Of a stretch of 64,000 bases of DNA, positions 51,260-60,226 are shown piece after piece. The notes under the pieces are model-generated. The model was not told where the DNA came from, searched no databases, and saw nothing but the letters and a program-made list of their open reading frames with translations. The stretch is taken from NCBI RefSeq assembly GCF_000237325.1, contig NC_017542.1:4845001-4909000 (forward strand). Reading direction: 5' to 3'. The translations under genes and the position numbers were made by a program. This DNA is from Paenibacillus polymyxa M1 (GTDB lineage: Bacteria > Bacillota > Bacilli > Paenibacillales > Paenibacillaceae). Each line of letters starts with the position of its first letter. The first letter of the stretch is position 1.

Positions 51260-52047
51260 CAGCCATTCAGGGTGAACATCTCTCCTTACAACGCGGATAT
51301 TTCCAGTTGGACGATGTGAACATTACCTTGCCCGCTGGCCAGCTCACCGCCATTGTCGGTCCCAACGGCTCAGGCAAGTCTACTCTTTTGCGGATTTTGA
51401 CCCGGCTGCTCAAGCAGGATCAGGGCAAGGTTTCTATACTGGGCAAGCCCGTGGAGGAATACAAGCGGCGTGATTTGGCTCAGACGATTACAATGCTGCC
51501 GCAAATGAAGGATATTTTGCCGTTATTAACGGTTCGTGAGCTGGTCGCTTATGGAAGATCTCCTCATGCCAAGGGCTTGAGGACACGACCTACCAGACAA
51601 GATCAGCAAATTATCGACCATGTCATGGGAATCACGGGCATCCAGCCCTATGCAGATCGGATGTTCCATACTCTATCGGGAGGTGAACAACAAAAAGCGC
51701 GAATTGCAATGGCCTTGGCCCAACAAACGGGTATTCTTTTGCTCGATGAACCGACCACTTTTCTGGATATCGCCCACCAATTTGAAGTTATGGATATGCT
51801 GCGGCGTATTAATCACGAGTCCGGCTTGACGATTGTTATGGTACTGCATGATTTGCAGCAAGCTGCGGCCTATTGTCATCATATGATTGCGCTTAAAAGG
51901 GGACGAATCGCCGTTGCTGGCGAACCCCGTCAGATTTTGACGTCTGCTTTTCTTCGCGACATTTATGAAATGAACGCTACCATCAAATTTGAGGATGGCT
52001 ATCCGGTTATTATACCGACCATACCACATCATTCAGGAGGAATTTAA
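51256..52047 (+). CDS. ABC ATPase of the second haem system
   Basis: 263 residues, FecE class. Walker [10 protein letters not shown], signature [12 protein letters not shown], Walker [13 protein letters not shown] and switch His in VLHDLQQA. Four-base overlap with the permease. Followed one base later by isdG. Confidence 0.94.
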   Translation: MTAIQGEHLSLQRGYFQLDDVNITLPAGQLTAIVGPNGSGKSTLLRILTRLLKQDQGKVSILGKPVEEYKRRDLAQTITMLPQMKDILPLLTVRELVAYGRSPHAKGLRTRPTRQDQQIIDHVMGITGIQPYADRMFHTLSGGEQQKARIAMALAQQTGILLLDEPTTFLDIAHQFEVMDMLRRINHESGLTIVMVLHDLQQAAAYCHHMIALKRGRIAVAGEPRQILTSAFLRDIYEMNATIKFEDGYPVIIPTIPHHSGGI

Positions 52048-52048
52048 T

Positions 52049-52399
52049 ATGGTTATCGTTACAAACACATCTAAAATCACACCAGGTAATGCCCATTTGC
52101 TCATCGAAAGATTTAACAAAGAAGGACAGGTTGAAAAGATGGAAGGCTTCCTCGGTCTGGAAGTGCTGCTGACGGAAAACACGAAGGATTATGATGAAGT
52201 AACGATTAGCACACGCTGGAAGGAAAAAGAGAACTTCCAAGGCTGGACGAAAAGTGAAGCGTTCCGTGAATCCCACAACCACCGTCAAATTCCAGACTAT
52301 ATTATTGAAAATAAAATCACGTTCTATGAGGTTAAAATCGTTCGTCATCCCATTGCGAACAATGACTCCTCTTTGGCGAGTGAGATCGAAGCCGTTTAA
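52049..52399 (+). CDS. isdG: Haem-degrading monooxygenase, IsdG family
   Basis: 116 residues from the ATG with AGGAGG 7 bases upstream, one base after the ATPase stop. An ABM-fold protein that opens the haem ring and frees iron in the cytosol. The IsdG catalytic triad is in place: Asn6 (VIVTNTSK), Trp66 (NFQGWTKS) and His76 (FRESHNHR). The rest ([24 protein letters not shown]) also fits IsdG. It completes the import pathway encoded in this island. Confidence 0.95.
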   Translation: MVIVTNTSKITPGNAHLLIERFNKEGQVEKMEGFLGLEVLLTENTKDYDEVTISTRWKEKENFQGWTKSEAFRESHNHRQIPDYIIENKITFYEVKIVRHPIANNDSSLASEIEAV

Positions 52400-52421
52400 T
52401 TCTGAACGGTAGCATAGAACT

Positions 52422-52470
52422 AAAAAAAGCGGCTCGGCAGACAATATTAATTGTCCGCTGGGCCGCTTAT
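52422..52470. terminator. Bidirectional terminator
   Basis: AAAAAAAGCGGCTCGGC... pairs with GCTGGGCCGCTTAT; the arms include AAGCGGC/GCCGCTT and GACAAT/ATTGTC. It lies between isdG and the convergent MBL gene. Confidence 0.8.
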
Positions 52471-52515
52471 TGGATTTTTGCAAAATCCTCTTATATACGT
52501 ATTTTATTGAATCCC

Positions 52516-53526
52516 TCAGATTCTGGTTGAGCAACGGCGCCCAATTTTTAGCGTCTCTCCGTGCCCCAGTACATGGATGCGTTCCTTTGCAATCCCCAAG
52601 CGCTCTCGCTCTACTTCGAGACGATCCAGCGCCTCTCTCGGCGTATCGTCCGCCAGCTTAAAGGCTCCATAATGCATCGGGATCATCTGATCTGCGCCGC
52701 AATCCACAAAGCCCTGCAACGCCTCTTCAGGTGTCACATGCTGTGAGGTCATGAACCATTCCGGTTCATACGCGCCAATCGGCATAAAGGTCAGATCAAT
52801 GGCAAAGCGCTCGCCAATCTCCTTAAACCCACGGAAATATCCGGTATCTCCCACAAAATACAACGTAGGTGCCTCCGTTGAATCGGATTCTGCATGAGCA
52901 TCTGAGCCTGCAACAGACGTGGCAGAACCAGTCACCTGCTGCTCACTTTGCAGAACGTATCCACCCCAATGCGAAGTATTGGTATCAAACGGCGTACGCC
53001 GTGTCCAGTGCTGTGCCGGAACAAATGTAATCCGCACCCCGCCTACCGTAAAATGCTCCCACCATTGCAGCTCATGGCAGTTGCGAAAGCCTTTGCGGAT
53101 CATTTTCGACTTTAACCCCGAGGGTACGAGCATCAATGTATCTGCACGATATAACTTCCGCAACGATGCCAAATGTAAATGATCATAATGCGAATGTGAT
53201 AGCAGAATGATATCCAGTGGTGGCACATCCTGAATGCGAATGCCGGGTGGAGCCAGCCTTTTATCAAAAGCCATACGCTCTGCCCATACCGGATCAGTGA
53301 CAATATTCAGCCCAAGGTACTGAATAAAAAAGGTGGAATGGCCCACCCATGTCGCCGTCGCCATTTCCCGATTATGATGCAGAAACTCCAGCTCCGGGGG
53401 ATGGTTTGGCACAACGAACGTATAATCCTTTATTTTGCTGCGTCGCTCCTGCCGCCATTGTCTGAATTGCTTGATAGTTTTATCGGTATTTACATGATCC
53501 ATATTGTTAAAACGCACTTTAGGCAT
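52516..53526 (-). CDS. MBL-fold hydrolase, NAPE-PLD/UlaG-like
   Basis: 336 residues from the ATG preceded by GGGAGGGGG; the frame is open 17 codons upstream. Metallo-beta-lactamase fold with LLSHSHYDHLH (HxHxDH), WVGHSTFFIQYLGLNIVTDPVW at the front, VPAQHWTRRTPFD, LYFVGDTGYFRG and MIPMHYGAFKLADD. This is the pattern of the YjcS/NAPE-PLD-like group, thought to act on phospholipid or phosphodiester substrates. True substrate unknown. A variable Ser/Ala/Glu insert (about 215-235) is unusual in the core. Confidence 0.85.
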   Translation of the reverse strand: MPKVRFNNMDHVNTDKTIKQFRQWRQERRSKIKDYTFVVPNHPPELEFLHHNREMATATWVGHSTFFIQYLGLNIVTDPVWAERMAFDKRLAPPGIRIQDVPPLDIILLSHSHYDHLHLASLRKLYRADTLMLVPSGLKSKMIRKGFRNCHELQWWEHFTVGGVRITFVPAQHWTRRTPFDTNTSHWGGYVLQSEQQVTGSATSVAGSDAHAESDSTEAPTLYFVGDTGYFRGFKEIGERFAIDLTFMPIGAYEPEWFMTSQHVTPEEALQGFVDCGADQMIPMHYGAFKLADDTPREALDRLEVERERLGIAKERIHVLGHGETLKIGRRCSTRI

Positions 53527-53684
53527 GATGCAGCCCCCTCCCTGACAGACCCGTTCTCCAAAGACACAACGGTTCAATTTAACTATATATTGTCACTCAA
53601 ATGTGAACATGAAATGATACAACATCCTGATATATGTAAAGTATAATTCAATCACATCTGTAAAGGAAATTCTGCGATAATACA

Positions 53685-53720
53685 GCAAAAACAGACCTCC
53701 CGGGTCTATCAGAAGGCCTG
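53685..53720 (-). terminator. Terminator of the cyd operon
   Basis: On the minus strand CAGGCCT (53714-53720) pairs with AGGTCTG (53692-53698) with one wobble pair, followed by TTTTTG. It lies 16 bases past the cydS-like stop. Confidence 0.7.
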
Positions 53721-53735
53721 CTCCACATGTTATTG

Positions 53736-53846
53736 TCAGTCCTGTGGGTTCTTAAAGCGTGCCGAATAAATGAACAAAAACACAATCGCCACCACGATAA
53801 TGATCGGCGACTCATACATGATCGTAAAATGCTCGAAAGCAACCAC
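53736..53846 (-). CDS. cydS: CydS-like cytochrome bd microprotein, 36 residues
   Basis: A short frame starting at GTG six bases past the cydB stop, with AAAGG 10 bases upstream. It has one membrane helix (ESPIIIVVAIVFLFIYSARF) and a short polar tail, FKNPQD. Geobacillus cytochrome bd carries CydS, a 33-residue single-helix subunit with a FLIMYAP start; here the start reads FTIMYESP. CydS sits in a groove of CydA and helps stabilise haem b558. The position after cydB and before the operon terminator fits. A start at the ATG nine codons in is also possible. Confidence 0.8.
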   Translation of the reverse strand: MVAFEHFTIMYESPIIIVVAIVFLFIYSARFKNPQD

Positions 53847-53852
53847 TCTAAC

Positions 53853-54884
53853 TCACCCTTTCTTTCCCGCTTGTCCTCGTACATACTTTGCATCGAACAG
53901 GAACAATCTCAATATCAGGATCAGCGAAGGAATCAGCACTAGCAGACCCGCAACAAACGCCGTAATCAATGCATATGCCATCGTAGAGTTCGTAAAGCTG
54001 TCATATACATTAATGTAGGGATACAGAACATACGGAAGATGTGACCGGCCATAGCCATACCAGGCAAATGCAAATTGCAGCATCACCAGGATAAAGGAAA
54101 GACCCAAATAGCGCCGCTGCCAGACCAGATAAACTGCCCCCACAAAGCATATGAAGGATGCGACAAACATCCAGGCCATACTGAGCATATTGGCAAAATG
54201 GTCCGGATTTTGTTTGTTAATTTGAAAAAATGCGAACAAACTCGCCAAAATCGTAGGAGCACTCCAGAGCAACGCGTACCCTCGTACAATTTCGAAAGCG
54301 ACCTTGTCCCCTGCCCTTTTGGCATAAAAGCACAAAAACATCGCCGATATATACAATACACTCACCAGCGCCAGAATAATAACCGCCCACGTGTAAGGGT
54401 TGCTTAATAGCTGACCCCATTGGAGATGAACACCTGTTCTGTTTTCCAAAATAATGCCGCCTTCCGAAATAGCAAGGACCGTCGACAGTGCCGCGGGAAT
54501 CAGTAATCCAGTCGCACCATACAACGCCATGTAGACGATATTATTTTTACCCGAATGCCCATACGTATTGTAAGCATAATATACTCCCCGGATCGCGAGC
54601 AGCACGATTGCAATACTACCGGGAACGAGTAACGCCGTCCCATAGTAATAAGCTGCATCCGGGAAAAAACCGTTCAATCCCACCACAAAAAAGATGAGAA
54701 ATACGTTCGTAACCTCCCATACTGGAGACAGATACCGTTGAATGATATTGTGGATTTTGTTCTGGTGGCCTGTCAGCACACTGTAAAAGCTGAAAAAGCC
54801 TGCACCAAAATCAATGGATGCCACAAGCAAATATCCAAACAGGAAGGTCCACAAAATGGCGATGCCTACAATTTCATAGCTCAC
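53853..54884 (-). CDS. cydB: Cytochrome bd quinol oxidase subunit II
   Basis: 343 residues, eight to nine membrane segments, haem-free partner of CydA. Marks: ILWTFLFGYLLVASIDFGAG near the start (segment 1, with the conserved Asp/Gly pair) and SPVWEVTNVFLIFFVVGLNGFFP. GTG start overlaps the cydA stop by four bases (GTGA). The oxidase reduces oxygen to water with quinol at high affinity. Sequence type is that of B. subtilis YthB rather than E. coli CydB. Confidence 0.93.
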   Translation of the reverse strand: MSYEIVGIAILWTFLFGYLLVASIDFGAGFFSFYSVLTGHQNKIHNIIQRYLSPVWEVTNVFLIFFVVGLNGFFPDAAYYYGTALLVPGSIAIVLLAIRGVYYAYNTYGHSGKNNIVYMALYGATGLLIPAALSTVLAISEGGIILENRTGVHLQWGQLLSNPYTWAVIILALVSVLYISAMFLCFYAKRAGDKVAFEIVRGYALLWSAPTILASLFAFFQINKQNPDHFANMLSMAWMFVASFICFVGAVYLVWQRRYLGLSFILVMLQFAFAWYGYGRSHLPYVLYPYINVYDSFTNSTMAYALITAFVAGLLVLIPSLILILRLFLFDAKYVRGQAGKKG

Positions 54885-56227
54885 TTGCCTTCAGCCCCTT
54901 CCAGGCCCAGCTGTCTTATCTCTTCCACGGCATCCTTATTACGGAATAGTTTGCTGAGTACCTTGATGGCCGAGAAGCACAACACCAGATACAAGATAAC
55001 AAACAACACCAGCATCCACCCAACACTTGTAGAAGTAGTTGCTGCTTCGGACACCTTCATATATCCGCGTAAAATCCACGGCTGTCTGCCGACCTCCGCA
55101 AACATCCAGCCCAGCTCAATAGCTACCATCGCCATCGGTCCAACCAGAATGAGTGCTAACAGCAGCCATCTGGGGTAGGGTTTGCGACCCGGCAAACGCT
55201 TGCGGATCAGATATAGCAGTGGGATGACGAGAATCAGCACTCCTGTGGTGATCTTGAGATCAAACATATAATGAATAGACAGCGGCGGACGTTCCTCCAC
55301 CGGATAGTCATTTAACCCCTTAACCTCCGTACTAGGCAAATTTCCGGCCAACACACTAAGTGCATAAGGCACTTTCAGAGCGTATTTGATTTCACCGTTT
55401 TCATCCATAAAGCCACCATATACAAAGGGGGCGTGCGTCATCGTATCAAAATGCCATTCGGCGGCAGCCAGCTTCTCCGGCTGATATTTGGCCAGAAATT
55501 TACCTGATGCGTCTCCAATCATCACTGTACTGATGGCAAACACAATGGTACAGGTGGCCGTCAGCTTCAGCGCCTTTTTAAAATAAGGGTGGTTACGCCC
55601 CCGCAGCATGCTGTAAGCAGCCAACCCCATCAGCACCCCTGCGCTCAATGTATACGAGGAAGCCAGTACATGAGACACTTTGGTCGGCGTGGCCGGGTTT
55701 AGCATAGCCTCGATGGGATGAATATTGGTCATGACTCCATTTTTGAGTGTAAAGCCTTGAGGTTGGTTCATGAACGAGTTCACAGTCGTAATAAAAACCG
55801 CTGATGCAGACGAGGCAATCGCTACCGGGATGAGCAGCATTAAGTGAAAATATTTACTTTTAAATCGATCCCAAGTATACAAGTAGATGCCCAGGAATAT
55901 TGCTTCAATGAAAAAAGCAAACGTCTCTAAAAACAGGGGCAGTGCAATCGCTTGTCCAGCCACCCGCATAAAGGTAGGCCAAAGCAAGCTGAGCTGCAGA
56001 CCAATGGAGGTGCCTGTAACGACACCCACGGCAACAGTGATGACAAACCCTCGCGCCCATCTCCGGGCCAGTAGTGTATAATGCGGATCACCGGTTCGCA
56101 GCCCGCGCCATTCTGCAAGTGCAATCATTAAAGGTACACCAACGCCAATGGATGCAAATACGATATGAACAAACAGGGTAATCCCGGTCAGCATCCGGCT
56201 TAGCAATACAGGGTCCAGTGAAGACAA
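54881..56227 (-). CDS. cydA: Cytochrome bd quinol oxidase subunit I
   Basis: 448 residues, about nine membrane segments; TTG start with GGAG 10 bases upstream. Haem ligand candidate His21 in TLFVHIVFAS; the quinol/proton motif GWMFAEVGRQPWIL near the C-terminus; LETFAFFIEAIFLGIYLY with the haem-d Glu; VNSFMNQPQGF. The Q-loop is short, as in Bacillales (YthA type). It lies in an operon with cydB and two microproteins, with no cydCD near. Confidence 0.95.
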   Translation of the reverse strand: MSSLDPVLLSRMLTGITLFVHIVFASIGVGVPLMIALAEWRGLRTGDPHYTLLARRWARGFVITVAVGVVTGTSIGLQLSLLWPTFMRVAGQAIALPLFLETFAFFIEAIFLGIYLYTWDRFKSKYFHLMLLIPVAIASSASAVFITTVNSFMNQPQGFTLKNGVMTNIHPIEAMLNPATPTKVSHVLASSYTLSAGVLMGLAAYSMLRGRNHPYFKKALKLTATCTIVFAISTVMIGDASGKFLAKYQPEKLAAAEWHFDTMTHAPFVYGGFMDENGEIKYALKVPYALSVLAGNLPSTEVKGLNDYPVEERPPLSIHYMFDLKITTGVLILVIPLLYLIRKRLPGRKPYPRWLLLALILVGPMAMVAIELGWMFAEVGRQPWILRGYMKVSEAATTSTSVGWMLVLFVILYLVLCFSAIKVLSKLFRNKDAVEEIRQLGLEGAEGK

Positions 56228-56292
56228 ATGGGTTTCACTCCTTCATTTCACATTTTAATAGGGAAAACTTCGAAATCACTCTTGATTACCAA

Positions 56293-56394
56293 CTAGGGAG
56301 TCAAGCGAGCTATGCTTTTAATTACGGCATATAGCATAATGGCCGCAATTATTATACATACAATAATGAGCGTTCTTTCCTGCTTGCGGAACAT
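56293..56394 (-). CDS. Unknown 33-residue membrane microprotein before cydA
   Basis: ATG with GGAGG 7 bases upstream. The peptide has a charged start (MFRKQERT), one helix (LIIVCIIIAAIMLYAVI) and a basic end (KSIARLTP). It ends 65 bases before cydA on the same strand with no terminator between, so it should be made with the oxidase. Small single-helix proteins are common partners of cytochrome bd (CydX, CydH, CydS), but a further one ahead of cydA is not a case I know. Function inferred only from place. Confidence 0.65.
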   Translation of the reverse strand: MFRKQERTLIIVCIIIAAIMLYAVIKSIARLTP

Positions 56395-56550
56395 AGGAAC
56401 GCCTCCTTCACTTATCTATTGGCGCAATTTGGTAACCTACTCACAGTTTGGTTCATTCAACTGATTTTTAACCCTGCTTCTGTATTGAATGTAGCAGTAT
56501 TTCTTGCTAGATATTGTCTTTTGCATGGCAATACGTTATATTAGTGATAG

Positions 56551-56570
56551 TTAGATAACCTAATTATATG
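56551..56570 (+). promoter_or_regulatory. MarR operator, copy 1
   Basis: TTAGATAACCTAATTATATG, 14 bases before the MarR ATG, overlapping the expected promoter/leader. The core TTAGATAACCTAA is a near-palindrome. A copy with one mismatch lies inverted before the MFS gene. Confidence 0.75.
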
Positions 56571-56584
56571 AAAAGAGTGAACTT

Positions 56585-57139
56585 ATGCCGCCAAAACAAA
56601 GTAAGCGGGACACCATCCAGCAGCCTCTTCCTCGTATGGGACCAGAACCTTATCTGGAGTTAATGGATCAAACTGCCCTTGCAGAAACGGATCGGCAACT
56701 TGCCCGTATTGGTCTCTTCTTGCTATGGACCAGTGATAATACGCTCGACGCAATAGATTTGGATCTGGCTGCTTACGGCCTGACAGAGAGTAAGCTAGAT
56801 TTATTGTTGCTGTTGACACTGCACCAATCTCAGGCCCAGATGAGCCCTTCTATGATAGCCGACCGTCTGGGAATTCGTCGTGCATCTGTTACATCTCTCC
56901 TGGACTGGACAGAGCAACGAGGCTGGATTATCAGAGAACAAAGTTCTATAGATCGGCGAAAAATTCATGTACGCATTACAGAAGCGGGTTCTCATCTTGT
57001 ACAGCAAGTGCTTCCTGTATTTTGGTCTTCCTGTGCTTCCCTAGCGAGTATTTTGGAGCCCGAGGAGCAGATTATTTTTTTACGGATTATAGAAAAAATC
57101 CATCATCATATGGAAGATAAACTGGGGGTGGGCAGGTAA
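56585..57139 (+). CDS. MarR family transcriptional regulator
   Basis: 184 residues. Winged helix-turn-helix: QAQMSPSMIADRLGIRRASVTSLLDWTEQRGWIIREQSSIDRRKIHVRITEAG, here broken as HTH (LGIRRASVTSLL) and wing (DRRKIHVRIT). The N-terminus is longer than usual, by about 30 residues. It should repress itself and the MFS pump downstream through the paired operators; the ligand is unknown. Confidence 0.92.
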   Translation: MPPKQSKRDTIQQPLPRMGPEPYLELMDQTALAETDRQLARIGLFLLWTSDNTLDAIDLDLAAYGLTESKLDLLLLLTLHQSQAQMSPSMIADRLGIRRASVTSLLDWTEQRGWIIREQSSIDRRKIHVRITEAGSHLVQQVLPVFWSSCASLASILEPEEQIIFLRIIEKIHHHMEDKLGVGR

Positions 57140-57151
57140 TTTTTTTTTGAA

Positions 57152-57171
57152 CATATAATTAGATTATCTAA
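57152..57171 (-). promoter_or_regulatory. MarR operator, copy 2
   Basis: On the minus strand TTAGATAATCTAATTATATG, 19 of 20 bases equal to the copy before marR. The core TTAGATTATCTAA is a perfect palindrome apart from its centre. It lies 60 bases before the MFS start. Confidence 0.75.
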
Positions 57172-57230
57172 TATATTTAATTGTTTATATTTATAAATTA
57201 CTTATTTGAAGATGAAGGAGTGTTCTATTG

Positions 57231-58463
57231 ATGAGTAAATTACGAACAAATGATAGTGTTATACAGAAGGAAAATGTTGCTCTCCCTTATACATGGATGA
57301 TTGTAATCCTATGCTGGTCAGCGGTTGCCGTGATGTCCAGCCTGTACGTAACGATCCCTTTGGTCCCTCTCTTCGCTAAAGTATTTGGAAAAACACTAGC
57401 TGAAGCAGCTCTACCGGGAAGTATCTTTTCCTTAGGCTTTGCGGTGGGATGTCTTATTTATGGAGGATTGTCTGATCGCTTTGGACGCAAGCAGGTTATC
57501 GTCGCTGGACTGCTCGCATTGACAATCCTGTCGTTTTCCCTCAGCTTAACCAGTCAGTATTCCGTATTAGTTGCACTACGCTTGCTTCAGGGTTTGGCGG
57601 CAGCCACCTTTTCCCCCGTTGCTCTCGCATATGCCGTAGATATGTTTCCGACTGAAAAACGGGTAACAGCTATCGGCTTTATCAGCACTGGCTTTCTCGT
57701 GGCAGGTATTACCGGACAGGTATTTAGTATTGTCATCAGCCAACAAATAGGATGGAATATGGTATTTCGGATACTAGGTGTTTTGTACGCAATCACCTTC
57801 CTGATCGTTCTTTTTTTCCTGCCTAAAGCTCCCTCTCCGCAACGAGGGGTTCGCATTTGGGCAGCCTTCGGCCAGTTGGGGACCGTTCTGCGCTCGTATC
57901 CTTTATGGTTAAGCTACACAATCGCTTTTGTTCTTCTGATGTCCTTTGTGAGCATGTATACGGTTTTGGGAAGCTACCTTAGCAATCCCGAATTTGGCCT
58001 GAATAGCAGACAGATGCTATACGTCAGATCCGCTGGCATCATCGGCATGCTTCTCTCACCGTTCGCCGGACAACTGGCCCTGAAGTTCGGTGTTCACCTT
58101 TTACTACGTACAGCTCTTCTTCTTTCCATTCTCAGCTTGGCGCTGATGGGAATGACGCATTCTCTAATAGCTATCGTGGTATTAAGTGTATGTTTTGTTA
58201 GCGGCATTGCCCTAAGTGTCCCTTCACTCATTACAATGGTTGGCCAGCTCAGCGGTACAGCAAGGGCCATAGCCGTCTCACTGTATACCTTCATTCTGTT
58301 TGCCGGTACGAGTCTAGCACCTATGCTTTCCATTCGTTTGATGGGAAATGGCGACAATCAGATGACTACGTTTATGCTGCTGGCGGCAGTTCTGTCTGTG
58401 GGATTTATCGCTTCTCTCCTGATCCATCAGAAGCAAAATGATTCGTTGAAGCGGAATGCATAG
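57231..58463 (+). CDS. MFS transporter, likely drug efflux
   Basis: 410 residues, twelve membrane segments, ATG 10 bases past GGAG. MFS marks: GGLSDRFGRKQVIV in loop 2-3 and LRLLQGLAAATFSPVALAYAVDMFP in segments 4-5. YnfM/AraJ-like in pattern. Linkage to a MarR gene with shared operators points to inducible efflux of a toxic compound. No substrate can be named. Confidence 0.92.
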   Translation: MSKLRTNDSVIQKENVALPYTWMIVILCWSAVAVMSSLYVTIPLVPLFAKVFGKTLAEAALPGSIFSLGFAVGCLIYGGLSDRFGRKQVIVAGLLALTILSFSLSLTSQYSVLVALRLLQGLAAATFSPVALAYAVDMFPTEKRVTAIGFISTGFLVAGITGQVFSIVISQQIGWNMVFRILGVLYAITFLIVLFFLPKAPSPQRGVRIWAAFGQLGTVLRSYPLWLSYTIAFVLLMSFVSMYTVLGSYLSNPEFGLNSRQMLYVRSAGIIGMLLSPFAGQLALKFGVHLLLRTALLLSILSLALMGMTHSLIAIVVLSVCFVSGIALSVPSLITMVGQLSGTARAIAVSLYTFILFAGTSLAPMLSIRLMGNGDNQMTTFMLLAAVLSVGFIASLLIHQKQNDSLKRNA

Positions 58464-58706
58464 TACAGCACCATCCCGCCTACTCCGTTTCCCTGTGACT
58501 TTTTTGAGTTCGGCCCATATAGCTGTTTTTATTCAAACAACCTCCATATCCATCAGGTATGCTTATATTAATAATGTGATATATGTCATTGTATTTTCTT
58601 CGTAAATAAAAACTCTCTCTTTGGAGACATACACAGAATGAGGTACAATACAGATAAGCTATATATGATATATGGAGAACTTTTGAACAGGAGGCTGTAC
58701 CGAGCT
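58464..58706 (+). other. Intergenic region before cvfC-like gene
   Basis: 243 bases, no gene or clear hairpin. It should carry the promoter of the downstream gene, whose AGGAGG lies at 58688-58693. Confidence 0.4.
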
Positions 58707-59840
58707 ATGAAGATAACATCTATCGAGCCAACTCCCAGTCCGAACACCATGATGCTGCATCTGGATGAGCGACTGGAAGCGGGTATCCGCAGAACATATA
58801 CACGAGACAATGAGCGCTCCGCTCCCCCATTTATCCGGCGTATGCTGGCGATTGAAGGGGTCAAAAGCGTGTTTCACACGACCGATTTTGTAGCCCTTGA
58901 CCGTAAAGGAAATGCGGATTGGTCTACTATTCTGGGCCAAGTCCGGGATCAGCTAGGCGAGGAAGGTGCTGACGCAAACTGGGATTTACCGGAGGAAACC
59001 TCTGGGGAAGCGTTTGGCGAAGCACAGGTTTTTGTACAATTTTTCCGCGGTCTTCCTATGCAAATTCGGGTTAAGGCAGGACAGCAGGAGGAACGAATTT
59101 CCTTGTCCGACCGCTTCGTGCAAGCCGTTACCCGCGTGGCAAGTGCAACACTGATCAAAGAACGCAAGCTGAGTGATTACGGCGTCCGTTACGGTGAACT
59201 GCCGGATATTGCCCGCGAGGTTGAGCAGGAATTGGAGGCAGCCTTTCCGCAGGATCGGCTGGAACAAATTATCCAGCAGGCGATTGCCCACGGCGCGGAC
59301 AACAGCGAATTCGTGGAGGAACGCCGCGAGTGGAGCGATGCCGAGCTGAAGCAGGCTCTTCAACACGAAGACTGGCGCACACGCTACGCTGCGCTGGATC
59401 GGCTGGAGCCGACGCCTGAGCATTTGCCGTTGATCCGGCAAGCACTACATGACGACAAAATGCAGCTACGGCGGCTGGGAGTCGTCTATCTGGGCGATAT
59501 TCGTTCACCGGAGGCAATGGAACTGCTGTTCGAGGCGCTGCGCGATCCTTCAGCGGCAGTACGCCGCACTGCTGGCGACACGTTGTCGGACATTGGCGAT
59601 CCCGTCGCTACCAGCGCTATGATCGGAGCCCTGTCGGACAGCAGCAAGCTGGTTCGCTGGCGTGCAGCCCGTTTTCTATACGAGGTTGGAACCGAGGATG
59701 CGCGTGATGCGCTGGAGAAGGCCGTCGATGACCCCGAATTTGAGGTCAGTCTGCAAGCTAAAATGGCACTGGAGCGCATCGAATCAGGCGAACAAGCCGC
59801 AGGTACGGTGTGGCAGCAAATGGCCAAGCGGAACTCCTGA
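58707..59840 (+). CDS. CvfC/YpgR-like protein: Nfu_N domain plus HEAT repeats
   Basis: 377 residues; the ATG 12 bases past AGGAGG is chosen over an earlier in-frame start. The first 90 residues form an Nfu N-terminal domain (SIEPTPSPNTMMLHLDE, FIRRMLAIEGVKSVFHTTDFVAL). The end (about 245-370) has HEAT-like repeats: DWRTRYAALDRLEP, KMQLRRLGVVYLGDI, SAAVRRTAGDTLSDIGD and SKLVRWRAARFLYEVG. The combination matches conserved virulence factor C of S. aureus and B. subtilis YpgR. Function unknown; an iron-sulfur link is only suggested by the Nfu_N part, which lacks the cysteine domain. Confidence 0.88.
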   Translation: MKITSIEPTPSPNTMMLHLDERLEAGIRRTYTRDNERSAPPFIRRMLAIEGVKSVFHTTDFVALDRKGNADWSTILGQVRDQLGEEGADANWDLPEETSGEAFGEAQVFVQFFRGLPMQIRVKAGQQEERISLSDRFVQAVTRVASATLIKERKLSDYGVRYGELPDIAREVEQELEAAFPQDRLEQIIQQAIAHGADNSEFVEERREWSDAELKQALQHEDWRTRYAALDRLEPTPEHLPLIRQALHDDKMQLRRLGVVYLGDIRSPEAMELLFEALRDPSAAVRRTAGDTLSDIGDPVATSAMIGALSDSSKLVRWRAARFLYEVGTEDARDALEKAVDDPEFEVSLQAKMALERIESGEQAAGTVWQQMAKRNS

Positions 59841-59961
59841 TTTAAGATTCAATAAATGGATTCCAAAAAATTGTCGATTGTCAGAAAGTGTACAGGTACG
59901 ATATACTATAGTTCACTATACAATATAATATCATGTCATACACCTCATCAACCTGTTTTAT

Positions 59962-60160
59962 GATGAGGTAGAGGTCGCGGATGTAATCAGTACACTGGAG
60001 GAGACGACAAGAGCCGTCTGAGATTCCAGTAGAAAGGTACACCCGCCGAAGTATGCGGAGCCGACTCTTTGTAAATACTCCGTATGCTGGGGCTGCTAAC
60101 CGAAAGGAGCAGAACTGTCACGCGATGTCCTAACACAGACACGTGTGTTGAGCTATCTTG
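59962..60160 (+). promoter_or_regulatory. Lysine riboswitch (L-box)
   Basis: The leader has the conserved L-box blocks in order: GATGAGGTAGAGGTCGCGG, AGTACACTGGAGGA, GAAAGGTACACCCGCCGAAG, then a variable arm, TGGGGCTGCTAACCGAAAG, AGAACTGTCACGCG and a closing AGCTATC. It precedes lysP and a terminator, so lysine binding should stop transcription of the transporter gene. Confidence 0.95.
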
Positions 60161-60194
60161 TTATAGAAGAAGGTATGGTGCGGAATGCATAGAC

Positions 60195-60226
60195 AAGACC
60201 GCAGGCGTATTCCCTGCGGTCTTTTG
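60195..60226 (+). terminator. Riboswitch-controlled terminator
   Basis: AAGACCGCAGG (60195-60205) pairs perfectly with CCTGCGGTCTT (60213-60223), followed by TTGATTT. It lies between the L-box and lysP and is the expression platform. Confidence 0.9.
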
